64,000 nt of DNA from Paenibacillus mendelii (GTDB taxonomy: Bacteria > Bacillota > Bacilli > Paenibacillales > Paenibacillaceae): positions 496,001-560,000 of the forward strand of contig NZ_JANHOF010000003.1 in assembly GCF_024498075.1 (NCBI RefSeq), written 5' to 3'. A program made the translations under genes and the position numbers. The stretch's first letter is position 1, and every line of letters starts with the position of its first letter. Shown here in pieces: positions 16,186-25,045 of this stretch. Under the pieces are notes generated by a model. The model worked only from the letters and a program-made list of their open reading frames with translations, was not told the DNA's origin and did no database searches.

Positions 16186-16677
16186 ATGAGTGAGCTGAAG
16201 ATGAAGATTTTGGAGCTGCTTAAAGAAGACGCGCGCCGGAGCGCGGATTTGATCGCGACGATGCTGGATGTTACGGCGGAAGAAGTGAAGCAGGCGATCG
16301 CGGAGATGGAGCAGGACCATGTCATCGTCAAATATGCGACCGTCGCTAATTGGAGCAAGGTAGACGACGAGAAGGTTACCGCATTAATCGAAGTGCAAAT
16401 AACGCCGGAACGCGGCCGTGGGTTTGAAGGGATCGCGGAACGGATTTATTTATATCCGGAAGTGAAGTCGGTTTATCTGATGTCCGGCGCTTATGATTTG
16501 CTTGTTGAGGTTGAAGGGAAGAACTTGAAGGAAGTAGCTTCTTTCGTTTCCAATCGACTGTCTCCGATTGACGCGGTTTTGTCTACGAAGACGTTTTTTA
16601 TTTTGAAAAAATACAAACAAGACGGCATTATTTTCGAGGAGCATGAGTCCGACCACCGTCTCCCCATTTCGCCGTGA
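16186..16677 (+). CDS. alaR: Lrp/AsnC-family regulator, AlaR-like
   Basis: A 163-residue protein: an N-terminal winged helix (about 1-60; ELKMKILELLKEDARRSADL) and a C-terminal RAM/ligand domain (about 65-145; VKSVYLMSGAYDLLVEVEG). ATG 16186 is set by GGGAGGT 7 bases upstream; a longer TTG-initiated frame lacks a site. The adjacent aminotransferase gene begins 13 bases later. The same pair exists in Bacillus subtilis as alaR (yugG) and alaT (yugH), where it controls alanine synthesis. The name rests on that gene pair and on similarity, not on a diagnostic motif. Confidence 0.75.
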   Translation: MSELKMKILELLKEDARRSADLIATMLDVTAEEVKQAIAEMEQDHVIVKYATVANWSKVDDEKVTALIEVQITPERGRGFEGIAERIYLYPEVKSVYLMSGAYDLLVEVEGKNLKEVASFVSNRLSPIDAVLSTKTFFILKKYKQDGIIFEEHESDHRLPISP

Positions 16678-16690
16678 AGGGTGATGCGCG

Positions 16691-17908
16691 ATGATTAAAG
16701 ACGAAGAGATGCAATTGAATACAACCGTCCGCCGCGCATCGATGGCCGATTATTTGGCTCCCGGCGCACGGTCGATGAAACCTTCCGGCATTCGCCGGTT
16801 TTTCGATTTAGCGGCAGGCCGCAAGGATATCATTACGCTTGGGGTTGGCGAGCCCGACTTTGTCACGCCTTGGCATGTGCGTGAAGCATGCGTGTATTCC
16901 CTAGAGATGGGGAAGACGCAATATACATCGAATGCCGGCATGCCGGAGCTTCGCGAAGAAATCGGACAATATCTCTATAACCAATTCGATGTGGCCTACG
17001 ACCCGGCTCAAGAAATACTGGTAACCGTTGGCGGCAGCGAAGCGATTGATCTGGCGCTCCGTGCTCTTATTACGCCGGGAGATGAGATTCTAGTGCCCGA
17101 GCCTTGTTATATCTCGTATTCACCGATCACCTCGCTTAGCGGCGGCGTTCCGGTCGGGATCGAGACCTTCGCGGAGGATCAGTTCAAGCTGAAGGCCGAG
17201 TCGCTGAAAGCAGCCATCACACCTCGGTCGAAGGTGCTCGTTGTATGCTATCCAAGCAATCCGACCGGCGGTATCATGACCTACGAGGACTGGCTTCCGA
17301 TAGCCAAAGTAATCGAAGAGAATGATTTGATCGTCATCTCCGACGAGATCTATGCCGAGCTTACATATGGCTCGAAGCATGTCAGTCTGGCATCGCTGCC
17401 GGGGATGAAGGACCGGACCATTCTGGTCAGCGGATTCTCCAAAGCGTTCGCCATGACAGGCTGGCGGATGGGCTATGCTTGCGCACATCCGGATATCATC
17501 AGCGCGATGCTGAAGATACACCAGTACACGGTTATGTGCGCTCCGATCATGGGGCAAGTAGCTGCTCTTGAAGCGCTTCGTAACGGGCTAGAGGAGAAGG
17601 ATCGCATGGTGGAGGCCTACAACCAGCGCCGCCGGCTGATCGTACATGGATTTCGGGAGATCGGGCTGGAATGTCATGAGCCGCAAGGCGCCTTCTACGC
17701 CTTCCCTTCCGTCAAGGCGACCGGACTCAGCTCGGAGGAATTCTCCACCCGCCTGCTGAATGAAGCCAGCGTGGCAGCCGTCCCTGGCGATGTATTCGGA
17801 TCGGGCGGCGAAGGGCATCTGCGCTGCTCCTATGCAACTTCCGTTAACCAGTTGACGGAAGCTATCGATCGGATCGGGAAGTTCGTCGATAAACTTAGGA
17901 CGGGCTAA
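16691..17908 (+). CDS. alaT: Alanine transaminase-like class I aminotransferase
   Basis: A 405-residue fold-type-I PLP enzyme. It has ITLGVGEPDFVTP at the N-terminus, VTVGGSEAIDLALR, CYPSNPTGGIM, VISDEIYAEL and SGFSKAFAMTGWRMGY, where the Schiff-base lysine is near residue 250, plus a substrate-carboxylate Arg in GEGHLRCSYA. It resembles YugH/AlaT and PatA. Alanine-pyruvate or alanine-glutamate transamination is likely from the upstream alaR, but aspartate or N-acetyl-diaminopimelate use cannot be excluded. GAAGGGTGAT precedes ATG 16691. Confidence 0.8.
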   Translation: MIKDEEMQLNTTVRRASMADYLAPGARSMKPSGIRRFFDLAAGRKDIITLGVGEPDFVTPWHVREACVYSLEMGKTQYTSNAGMPELREEIGQYLYNQFDVAYDPAQEILVTVGGSEAIDLALRALITPGDEILVPEPCYISYSPITSLSGGVPVGIETFAEDQFKLKAESLKAAITPRSKVLVVCYPSNPTGGIMTYEDWLPIAKVIEENDLIVISDEIYAELTYGSKHVSLASLPGMKDRTILVSGFSKAFAMTGWRMGYACAHPDIISAMLKIHQYTVMCAPIMGQVAALEALRNGLEEKDRMVEAYNQRRRLIVHGFREIGLECHEPQGAFYAFPSVKATGLSSEEFSTRLLNEASVAAVPGDVFGSGGEGHLRCSYATSVNQLTEAIDRIGKFVDKLRTG

Positions 17909-18007
17909 AAATTTATTTTCAGATTTGTTATAGTTTGTTATAATTTATAAAAACTTGCGCACGCAGGGTAAATGGATTGACTCATGTAACGAGAAGGAGG
18001 AATGACA

Positions 18008-18289
18008 GTGGCTTCTGCGGATTATGGATTCTCGTTTCTAAGTGACCCGGGTACCATGCAAGCAAAGCAATACTCCTCATCATCCATTCGAGTTTTGGAG
18101 GACGAAATTTATACGCTGCGCAAATTAATGGAACAATCGTATCTGGAGCATAAAACGTTCAGCTCCGATACCGTGATTGACCTGAGCCGGAAGCTGGACG
18201 TCAAAATTAACGAATATATGAGGTTCATGCTGTGGCGTAAGAGCCACAGCACCACCATGAACGGAAGTGTGTCTAGAAGTCCCTTTTAG
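18008..18289 (+). CDS. Spo0E-like aspartyl-phosphate phosphatase
   Basis: A 93-residue protein with the Spo0E pattern: VLEDEIYTLRKLMEQSYLEH, then a loop, then SRKLDVKINEY. SRKLD corresponds to the family's SQELD catalytic motif. Spo0E-type proteins dephosphorylate Spo0A~P and hold back sporulation. The GTG start at 18008 has AAGGAGG at 7 bases; the ATG at 18002 is too close to it. AT-rich DNA with a TATAAT-like element lies upstream. A terminator overlaps the stop codon. Confidence 0.8.
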   Translation: MASADYGFSFLSDPGTMQAKQYSSSSIRVLEDEIYTLRKLMEQSYLEHKTFSSDTVIDLSRKLDVKINEYMRFMLWRKSHSTTMNGSVSRSPF

Positions 18290-18303
18290 AGGGGCTTCTT
18301 TTG
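18275..18303 (+). terminator. Terminator overlapping the end of the Spo0E-like gene
   Basis: An AGAAGTCCC/GGGGCTTCT stem (one G-U pair) followed by TTTTG; the stop codon at 18287-18289 lies in the loop. Confidence 0.6.
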
Positions 18304-18354
18304 TGTGTGCTTGGCAGCGCTGAGAAGCGAGCCAAATAATGTGACATCAAAAAG

Positions 18355-18390
18355 AAAGAGCTAAACCATGATGAAACTGGTTGGCTCTTT
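18355..18390 (-). terminator. Terminator of the GxGYxYP gene
   Basis: AAAGAGCTAAACCA and TGGTTGGCTCTTT pair with one bulge; on the minus strand the hairpin is followed by CTTTTTG. It may serve both strands. Confidence 0.7.
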
Positions 18391-18429
18391 CTTTTGTTTT
18401 AAAGGATATGAATTATATCCCGAACAATT

Positions 18430-20514
18430 CTATTGCTCATCTTTGCTCTCTGCTTGCTGCTGCGGCTTGGACGGAAGGCCGTTAGCTTCCCGGATGAGCG
18501 AGAAGTAGTGATCCGCCCTTACGGCTTGATATTCCGGTCCGAGCGACTCGGTCATCGCGACGACATCCGTCGGGGTCATGCTCCAAGCGAGCAGGCCGAG
18601 GGATACGAACAGCGGCGATTTACCGTCCCAGTCCGCTTTGGCCTGGGCTAAAATGTTCTTGCCGTCTTGTGCTGTGCTGATGCCCTGAATTGTCGATACC
18701 GGAAGGGTACCGTTCACGATTTCGACGCCGTAATGATTTTCCCAGCTGAGGAAGAGTCCAGACGCTTTATAGTCGTTCTCATAAGCGGTCGCCTTCGATT
18801 CGCTGAGCGGCACGTTCTCGCTGTCGACACGGTTCAGCACGTACGGAACGGTCATTCCTGTTTTCTTCAGATATTTGTAAGATTGCTTCAGGAAATCCGA
18901 GAACGTGGCCTCCGGCCAGGCTTCCGGATAGAAGTACCCTGCTCCGGACGGTCCGGCAATGATGAGGTCATTTTCCGTCGCTGTTTTTTGGAAGTAGTTC
19001 AGAATGGCAGGAGCGCCGTCATATAGAAGCGGACTCGAGGTCCAGTTGATCGGTACTTTGCCACGGGCTGGATCATCCCATAGAATGCGCATTCTGTGTT
19101 GATTGTATTGGAAATTGTCGCCTTCGCTGAAGGTGTACGTGACGTAAATTTTGTTCTCAAGCTTCGGTGCCCTAGGCGTCTTGGCCTTGACCGGCTTCGC
19201 CTTCGTCCCCGAGAAGACCGTCAGGTTGCTAAACCAGTCCGCCGCAAGCACGTAGACGCTGTGATTGGACGTGATTTCTACGGAGCTGAATTCGCCTTCA
19301 ACATCATTGCTGAACCAACCCAGATAAGGGGTACCCGGCTTAACGTCTGATAAAATTTTCTCGAAGAGCGCCTTCTGCTCCGGCACATTCGAGTCGAGCC
19401 AGAACACCATCGCTTTGTTCGCGACTGCATAATCACGGAGGTAGCCGTAAGGCTCCTTCTGCTCAGAAGATAGCGGCTGGACATTGCCCGCCGAAACCTT
19501 ATATTGGTTCCACATGAAGACGGAGGCGGTTAACTGCTTCGTGCCGGCCGGCGGTGTGAACTTGTAGACGAAGTAACGGCCGTTGTCGGCAAATCGGTGT
19601 CCGCCTTGTCCTGTCGATACTTGGGAGCTTTGGCGGTCATACAGGAACGCTTCTTCCTCGGGCGTGCCCGGGATGAACTGCGCGATTGTCTGCCCGTCCG
19701 CTTTCACGGTCACCTCGTGAACGGCCGGTCCCCAACCATCCTGCGGAAAGGCATCGTCGAAGCGTAGGTATACGGACTCCTTACCCAGATAGCCGGACAA
19801 ATCGAGCTCATACGTTTTCTTGTTGTTACCGTCGCGCTCCTGCGTCGGTTCTTCAGCGATCGTCTTGAACGATTCAGGAAGACCCGAAGGAATTTTGATG
19901 GACGTATCCGGGCTTAAGCCGACAAGCATCCGGTGCGTCGTGTTTTTCCACAAGTTCTCATATTGCCAGGTGTAAGCATCCAGACGATCCTTGAATTTTC
20001 CCTGCAGATCCTCGAGCACCTTAAGGTTGAAAGGAGCTGCTTTCAACTGCGCTGCAAGCGCCGGGCTCGCCACAACGGCGTCCTTCAACCCTGCGAGTGT
20101 AGTAGCTACATTGACGGAGTCCGCGACCTTCGGGTCGTAAACGATGATGCCTTTGACTTCTCTCTTATATTTCTTGACGATATTCCAATAATCATCATGC
20201 AGGTTGTAAGGAACCTTAAGATCGTTCAACCAGGTAAGCTTTCCCTCTTCTTGATTCTCCAATAGGTAGATCCTCGGCTCAGCGCGGTTAACGACACCCT
20301 GTAGAGTCGCAAGCAGCAGCTTGATGTCTCCCGGCGCATCATAAATATCCGCAACATCCAATTGTTTTGGCTTCCCGAATGATGGAAGCGCTTGCTTTTC
20401 TGGCCATGTAATCGAGCCAATATCGGGTTTGGATTCCGAAGAAGCGGAAGCGCCAAGCGTTAATGACAGCGTGCATAGTAGAGCTAGACATGTGACGGTA
20501 AGTTTTCGAATCAC
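18430..20514 (-). CDS. Secreted GxGYxYP-family protein
   Basis: A 694-residue exported protein. Residues 1-26 are a signal peptide (LALLCTLSLTLGASA). Residues about 45-150 form the N-terminal domain of GxGYxYP proteins (IKLLLATLQGVVNRAEPRIY), about 195-345 a beta-sandwich insertion resembling a carbohydrate-binding module, and the C-terminal half carries GPSGAGYFYPEAW, the family's GxGYxYP signature, near residue 525. The family is a putative glycoside hydrolase group with no proven substrate. The GTG start at 20514 has AGGTG upstream. Monocistronic. Confidence 0.8.
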   Translation of the reverse strand: MIRKLTVTCLALLCTLSLTLGASASSESKPDIGSITWPEKQALPSFGKPKQLDVADIYDAPGDIKLLLATLQGVVNRAEPRIYLLENQEEGKLTWLNDLKVPYNLHDDYWNIVKKYKREVKGIIVYDPKVADSVNVATTLAGLKDAVVASPALAAQLKAAPFNLKVLEDLQGKFKDRLDAYTWQYENLWKNTTHRMLVGLSPDTSIKIPSGLPESFKTIAEEPTQERDGNNKKTYELDLSGYLGKESVYLRFDDAFPQDGWGPAVHEVTVKADGQTIAQFIPGTPEEEAFLYDRQSSQVSTGQGGHRFADNGRYFVYKFTPPAGTKQLTASVFMWNQYKVSAGNVQPLSSEQKEPYGYLRDYAVANKAMVFWLDSNVPEQKALFEKILSDVKPGTPYLGWFSNDVEGEFSSVEITSNHSVYVLAADWFSNLTVFSGTKAKPVKAKTPRAPKLENKIYVTYTFSEGDNFQYNQHRMRILWDDPARGKVPINWTSSPLLYDGAPAILNYFQKTATENDLIIAGPSGAGYFYPEAWPEATFSDFLKQSYKYLKKTGMTVPYVLNRVDSENVPLSESKATAYENDYKASGLFLSWENHYGVEIVNGTLPVSTIQGISTAQDGKNILAQAKADWDGKSPLFVSLGLLAWSMTPTDVVAMTESLGPEYQAVRADHYFSLIREANGLPSKPQQQAESKDEQ

Positions 20515-20869
20515 GGTCGTACACCTCGTCTCATCCTATTTGGTGGAACCATCGTCAGAGTGCCTCTCTAATTCCCTCCTTCCTCGGCTACCTGCTGATA
20601 AACAAACGGCAGCACCTATATGTTATATTAAATATATTCAAATATATTACAATCCTTTCGACAAAGTTTTCATAAGAAGACAACTCAAGACCCAGAAATT
20701 TTAGGGCGAAGGAAATAGAATATAATCTCAAGTACCTTTGCGCATCTTTTGTTATCGCTAAAGGAATATATATTCAATATACATACGCCGAAATCGTCAT
20801 CAGGTTGTTTTCTCATAGGGGGTCCTTTGTGCTATAGTTGTCATAGAATTTGTTTGTGGAGGGATCAAG
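20515..20869. other. Intergenic region, 355 bp
   Basis: It lies between the divergent GxGYxYP and lipoprotein genes. The part around 20620-20790 is AT-rich (repeated ATATATT-like runs), as expected for promoters reading both ways. I see no convincing gene, hairpin or RNA structure. Confidence 0.5.
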
Positions 20870-21433
20870 TTGCAGCGTATGACGAGTATGACGAAGAAGA
20901 CCCGCTTTGCTGGAATCCTGCTCATGATTATGTTATTGTCTTCTATCCTGACTGCTTGTGGATCAAGTGCTGATTTGACGGTATTCATCATGCCCAGGGA
21001 GCATCTGCCGGACGGCGTCTCCGAGAAGGTCGAAGAGAAGCTGCAGAAGGCGTTCGGCGAAGACAAGAAAATGGCGGTTCATGGTACACCTATGTACAAT
21101 GATCAAAAAATGATCGTTGAGCTGGCTGCAGGCGGCAATGGAATTATGATTCTTCCTAAAGAAGTTCTCGAGAACATGATGGCGCAGGGGGCGGCCGTAC
21201 AGCTGGACCAATGGTTCAAGACGGAGGATTATCCCGAAGGCGTCATGGAAAGCGTAGTTGGCGACAAAGACAGTGAGAAGAAGGTAACCGCTCTATTCGC
21301 GCTTCCGGTCGAGAAAATTCCTGTTTTCAAAGAAGCGGGCTACGAAGAGAAAGATATGTTCATATTCATCCCGGCGAATGCGCCCGATGAGGAATTATCC
21401 GTCGAGGTATTAAAGGAGATTGTAAAACCATGA
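20870..21433 (+). CDS. Lipoprotein of unknown function
   Basis: A 187-residue lipoprotein; the TTG start at 20870 has GGAGGG 6 bases upstream. The signal peptide ends in LTAC (Cys near residue 30). The mature part has VFIMPREHLPDGVSEKVEEKL and a GGNGIMILPKEVLENMMAQG stretch, suggestive of a small periplasmic-binding-protein-like or Rossmann-like fold, but no family is recognised. Its stop overlaps the start of the adenosyltransferase gene by 4 bases, so the two are coupled and this gene leads a four-gene operon to 23337. Confidence 0.7.
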   Translation: MQRMTSMTKKTRFAGILLMIMLLSSILTACGSSADLTVFIMPREHLPDGVSEKVEEKLQKAFGEDKKMAVHGTPMYNDQKMIVELAAGGNGIMILPKEVLENMMAQGAAVQLDQWFKTEDYPEGVMESVVGDKDSEKKVTALFALPVEKIPVFKEAGYEEKDMFIFIPANAPDEELSVEVLKEIVKP

Positions 21434-22002
21434 AGCTCTATACACAATCAGGCGATGGCGGCAAGACGTCTGTTATTGGCGGCCGCGTGAGTAAAGACGA
21501 TAGCCGTGTGGAAGCTTACGGCACACTGGATGAGTTGAACTCTTTTGTTGGACAAGCTGCGGCTGTTGCAGCGAAGACAGGCGTACTGGACGAGCTCGTG
21601 CAGGAGCTGCTCGAGATCGCGCAGGAGCTGTTTGACTGTGGCTCCGACCTGGCTTTCGTCGATCCGGAAGGACGTACATTCAAGATTACGGCTGAGCCGG
21701 CGGAGCGTCTGGAGGAGTGGATAGATGCCCATGTGGACCAAGCGCCCGAACTCACCAAATTCATCCTGCCGGGCGGAAGTGAAACGTCGGCTCTGCTTCA
21801 TGTTTGCCGAACGGTATGCCGCAGAGCGGAGCGCCGCATCGTCACGCTCACAGCAGATATCGCAATCAATGAGGACGTTCTCAAATATATCAACCGGTTA
21901 TCCGATTATTTCTTTGCAGCGGCTAGATCGGCTAATGCCAAGCTAGGCGTACCGGATACGGAATATGTACGCAGTGCGGACGTATTCAAGAAACGGAAAT
22001 GA
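21430..22002 (+). CDS. Cob(I)yrinic acid a,c-diamide adenosyltransferase (PduO type)
   Basis: A 190-residue ATP:cob(I)alamin adenosyltransferase. Markers are YTQSGDGGKTSVIGG (N-terminal ATP loop), KDDSRVEAYGTLDELNSFVG, and HVCRTVCRRAERRIV with INRLSDYFFAAAR near the C-terminus. It attaches the adenosyl group to reduced cobalamin to make coenzyme B12. It starts inside the stop of the lipoprotein gene and its own stop overlaps the next start (ATGA at both junctions), so translation is coupled. The similar Bacillus gene is yvqK. Confidence 0.9.
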   Translation: MKLYTQSGDGGKTSVIGGRVSKDDSRVEAYGTLDELNSFVGQAAAVAAKTGVLDELVQELLEIAQELFDCGSDLAFVDPEGRTFKITAEPAERLEEWIDAHVDQAPELTKFILPGGSETSALLHVCRTVCRRAERRIVTLTADIAINEDVLKYINRLSDYFFAAARSANAKLGVPDTEYVRSADVFKKRK

Positions 22003-22955
22003 TCATGAAATATTATGAGCCGCTTGCCGTACACGTGAAGATCGAAGAGGATGGGATGACAGTACGGAAGGTGCTGGAGCGAAACCTCGGAGTGTCCCGC
22101 AAGCTGCTCTCGCGCTTGAAGCTGACGGATGAAGGCATTACGGTCAATGGCTGCCGCGTCTATACGTCGGCGCGCGTCAAGCAGGGGGATTACATCGAGC
22201 TTCGTATGGAGCAGGAACGATCCGATGATATTTTGCCGGAGCCTATTCCACTCGATATTGTTTATGAAGACCGGGAGCTGCTCATCCTCAACAAGCCGCC
22301 TGGCATTGTCGTACACCCGACACATGGCCACTATACAGGAACATTGGCGAACGGTGTCGTTTATCACTGGCAGGAACGCGATGAGCGGGTGCGCTTTCGA
22401 CCGATCCATCGATTGGATCAAGATACCTCGGGTCTGCTGGCCATTGCCAAAAATCCTTACATTCATCAACAATTGTCCGAGCAGATGCATGCAGGCGATG
22501 TATTAAAATCTTACCTTGCTTATGTATACGGTTCTCCTGGCACTGCGAAAGGCACGGTCGACGCTCCGATCGATCGTGACCCCGACTCCCCCCACGTCCG
22601 AACGGTTCTGGAGAGCGGCTATCCCTCAGTTACCCATTATGAGACCGAAGCCGTATATCGCGGCGGCGAAGCCGCGAAAGTAAAGCTGAGGCTGGAGACG
22701 GGCCGCACCCATCAGATTCGCGTGCACATGAAGCACATCGGCTGCCCGTTAATTGGTGACGGCATGTATGGCTATGCCGCCAGTCCAGGCGAAGGCGGTA
22801 GTCCGGAGCTCGAGGCCGCCGTTAACCGGCAGGCGCTGCATGCGGCAGTCCTTGGAATGACGCATCCTATTAGCCGCAAGTGGATGGAGTGGGAAGCGCC
22901 GCTGACGGAGGATTTAAGCAAGCTGGAAGCCATGTTGAAGGCAACGAACGAATAG
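21999..22955 (+). CDS. RluA-family pseudouridine synthase
   Basis: A 318-residue RNA modification enzyme. An N-terminal S4-type RNA-binding segment (about 20-75; VSRKLLSRLKL) precedes the catalytic domain. The latter contains ILNKPPGIVVHPT and HRLDQDTSG with catalytic Asp140, then LETGRTHQIRVHM and HIGCPLIGDGMYG. It converts uridine to pseudouridine in rRNA or tRNA; the exact site cannot be read from sequence. Translation is coupled to the adenosyltransferase by a 4-base overlap. An ArsC-like gene follows 13 bases on. Confidence 0.9.
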   Translation: MIMKYYEPLAVHVKIEEDGMTVRKVLERNLGVSRKLLSRLKLTDEGITVNGCRVYTSARVKQGDYIELRMEQERSDDILPEPIPLDIVYEDRELLILNKPPGIVVHPTHGHYTGTLANGVVYHWQERDERVRFRPIHRLDQDTSGLLAIAKNPYIHQQLSEQMHAGDVLKSYLAYVYGSPGTAKGTVDAPIDRDPDSPHVRTVLESGYPSVTHYETEAVYRGGEAAKVKLRLETGRTHQIRVHMKHIGCPLIGDGMYGYAASPGEGGSPELEAAVNRQALHAAVLGMTHPISRKWMEWEAPLTEDLSKLEAMLKATNE

Positions 22956-22968
22956 GAGCTGTAAGCAG

Positions 22969-23337
22969 ATGAAGAAGTCAAACCGATTGACTGTTTATGA
23001 ATATCCACGCTGCGGCACTTGCCGCAGTGCGTTAAAATGGCTCAAGGCCAAGGAATATGAAATCGAGTCTCACGATATATTTGAAACCGCACCAGATGCT
23101 GAGACGATAGAGGCGCTTATCGCCAAGAGCGGTCTGGATATCAAGAAATTTTTCAATACATCTGGTGAGGTTTATAAAGAAATGGGATTGAAGGATAAGC
23201 TCGCGGGAATGAGCCGCCAAGAGAAGATTGAGCTGTTAGCCTCGAATGGCCGTCTAATTAGGCGTCCAATCGTTGTTGAAGGTGACCGCATAACTGTCGG
23301 CTTTAAGGAAGACGAATACGAACGGGTATGGGGTTAA
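22969..23337 (+). CDS. ArsC/Spx-family thioredoxin-like protein
   Basis: A 122-residue protein with YEYPRCGTCRSALKWL (CxxC at Cys15/Cys18), FFNTSGEVYKEMGL and RLIRRPIVVEGDRITVGF. These are the hallmarks of the ArsC/Spx/YffB family, close to B. subtilis YusI. It probably acts as a glutaredoxin-like reductase or regulator; real arsenate reduction is not implied. Last gene of the 20870-23337 run. Confidence 0.85.
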   Translation: MKKSNRLTVYEYPRCGTCRSALKWLKAKEYEIESHDIFETAPDAETIEALIAKSGLDIKKFFNTSGEVYKEMGLKDKLAGMSRQEKIELLASNGRLIRRPIVVEGDRITVGFKEDEYERVWG

Positions 23338-23385
23338 TGATCCTTTGTTATTCAACGCGATTGAAGCCATAAGGAGGATTCTACA

Positions 23386-24588
23386 GTGATGTCGAAACGA
23401 TGGCGGGCTGACCGGCTTGGACGGCTCGGCTCGTCTATTTTTGCGGAAGTAGATGGTTGGAAGCGGGAAGCGCGTCAGGCGGGTCATGAGGTTATCGATC
23501 TAAGTATCGGGAGTCCGGATGCTCCTCCATCCGAGACGGTTAGAAGAGTCCTTGCCGATGCAGCTCTGAGGCCGGATTCATATGGATACCCAGGCTCTAA
23601 AGGGAGCCCTGCATTCCTGAATAAAGCTGCGGAGTGGCTGGCATACCGGTTTGGCGTGCAGGTGGACCCGGAGCAAGAGCTGCTGTCCCTGATGGGGTCG
23701 CAGGATGGTCTGGGCCACTTAGCGCTAGCTCTCTGTAACCCGGGGGATATCGCGCTCATTCCAGACCCGGGATACTCTATCTATGCTGCGGGCTTGGCGG
23801 TTGCCGGCGTTGAGCCGTATTTGATGCCGCTGAAGGCGGAGAACGGCTTCTTGCCGGACTTTAATCGGATTCCGGAAGAGGTGTGGAAGCGAACGAAGTT
23901 TATGCTGCTGAACTATCCAAGCAATCCGGTATCGGCTGTTGCGGATCTCGGCTTCTTCCAAGAAGCGGTGGCGGCTGCTAAGCGGCATGAGGTTCTGATC
24001 GTGCATGACTTGGCTTACTCGGAGATGGCATTCGACGGATATCGCCCACCGAGTATTCTTCAAATCCAGGGGGCCTTGGACTGCGCAGTAGAATTCCATT
24101 CGTTATCCAAGAGCTTCAATATGGCTGGCAGCCGGATCGGATTTCTAGCTGGTAACCGCGAGGCGGTTGGAGCGTTGAGAGAGTTGAAGGGCAATATCGA
24201 TTATGGCATCTTCAGCCCTGTTCAGGAGGCTGCTATAGCTGCACTCGAAGAAGATATACGGGGTGTGAATGAGCCGGTAGCAGCCTTGTACCAACGCCGG
24301 CGTGATGTCTTGCTGCAGGCGCTGCGTACAGAAGGCTGGGAGATCCCGGTCCCTAAGGCAACTATGTTTGTGTGGGCGCCGCTGCCCGCCATGGAGTGGG
24401 GGCTGTCGGAAGGTTGGAGCTCCCGTCGAATTTCCCGGGAAATGTTAATTCGGTACGGTGTTGCGGTTATACCGGGCGATGCTTTCGGCCAAGAGGGCGA
24501 AGGCTATGTACGGATTGCTCTGGTGAACGATGAAGAGCTGCTGATCGAAGCAGCCAGCCGTATGGTGAGATTTATTCGCGGGGAGTAA
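23386..24588 (+). CDS. Aminotransferase related to LL-diaminopimelate aminotransferase
   Basis: A 400-residue class I PLP enzyme. It has VIDLSIGSPDAPPSE, GYPGSKGSPAFLNKAAEWL, LIPDPGYSIYAAGL, LNYPSNPVSAV, and SLSKSFNMAGSRIG with the PLP lysine near residue 241, plus a C-terminal RYGVAVIPGDAFGQEGEGYVR block. Overall it resembles DapL/PatA-like enzymes. GTG 23386 has AAGGAGG at 8 bases; ATG 23389 is also possible. Substrate unknown; the lysine-pathway role of DapL is only a family guess. Confidence 0.75.
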   Translation: MMSKRWRADRLGRLGSSIFAEVDGWKREARQAGHEVIDLSIGSPDAPPSETVRRVLADAALRPDSYGYPGSKGSPAFLNKAAEWLAYRFGVQVDPEQELLSLMGSQDGLGHLALALCNPGDIALIPDPGYSIYAAGLAVAGVEPYLMPLKAENGFLPDFNRIPEEVWKRTKFMLLNYPSNPVSAVADLGFFQEAVAAAKRHEVLIVHDLAYSEMAFDGYRPPSILQIQGALDCAVEFHSLSKSFNMAGSRIGFLAGNREAVGALRELKGNIDYGIFSPVQEAAIAALEEDIRGVNEPVAALYQRRRDVLLQALRTEGWEIPVPKATMFVWAPLPAMEWGLSEGWSSRRISREMLIRYGVAVIPGDAFGQEGEGYVRIALVNDEELLIEAASRMVRFIRGE

Positions 24589-24803
24589 GCGGCTTTAAAT
24601 GCTGCGCCGTATCCTGTGCAAGGTTCTAAGGGAGTCAATTGATTGACTTGAACATTAACTAAGATGAAGTATTAGATGATCCCGTCACGACTATCGATTG
24701 GAGTTCTGTAAAGCAGATGCTTAACAGGGCTCTTTTTGATGCGTATTTTCCAAGTGATCGTATTTCTATTTAATCCCTATCAATCTAGAAAAAACGAACG
24801 AAA

Positions 24804-24951
24804 GGTACAACTAGCGGAGCAGGAAGAATGATTCGTAAAGAAGCGTTAGCGGTCGCCTTTGTTCCCGGATTCCAACCTAATATAAGAAATTTAAAGGAAT
24901 CCGGGAACAACAGCGATCGGAAGAACATTCTGCCTGCGCAGCGGTTTGTGC
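24804..24951. repeat. Imperfect 148-bp palindrome, REP/MITE-like
   Basis: The centre is a perfect 15-bp inverted repeat: TTGTTCCCGGATTCC at 24859-24873 with its complement at 24896-24910. Pairing continues outward with mismatches (CGGTCGCC against CGATCG, GCAGGAAGAATG against CATTCTGCCTGC) to about 24804 and 24951. It lies in a 457-bp gap (24589-25045) where I see no gene. A 60-residue minus-strand frame inside the palindrome looks like chance. The form fits a degraded non-autonomous element or REP-type repeat. Confidence 0.5.
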
Positions 24952-25045
24952 GTGTGGCATTATCCAATTATTGATGGGATCTTCAAGGCCCTATTCCATG
25001 GAAACAATGCTATAATGAGAGAAAACATTATGGGAGCGATTACCC

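Noticed and set aside
24785..24967. 60-residue minus-strand ORF at the palindrome
   Set aside because: It is a by-product of the palindrome, with no ribosome binding site and no similarity seen.
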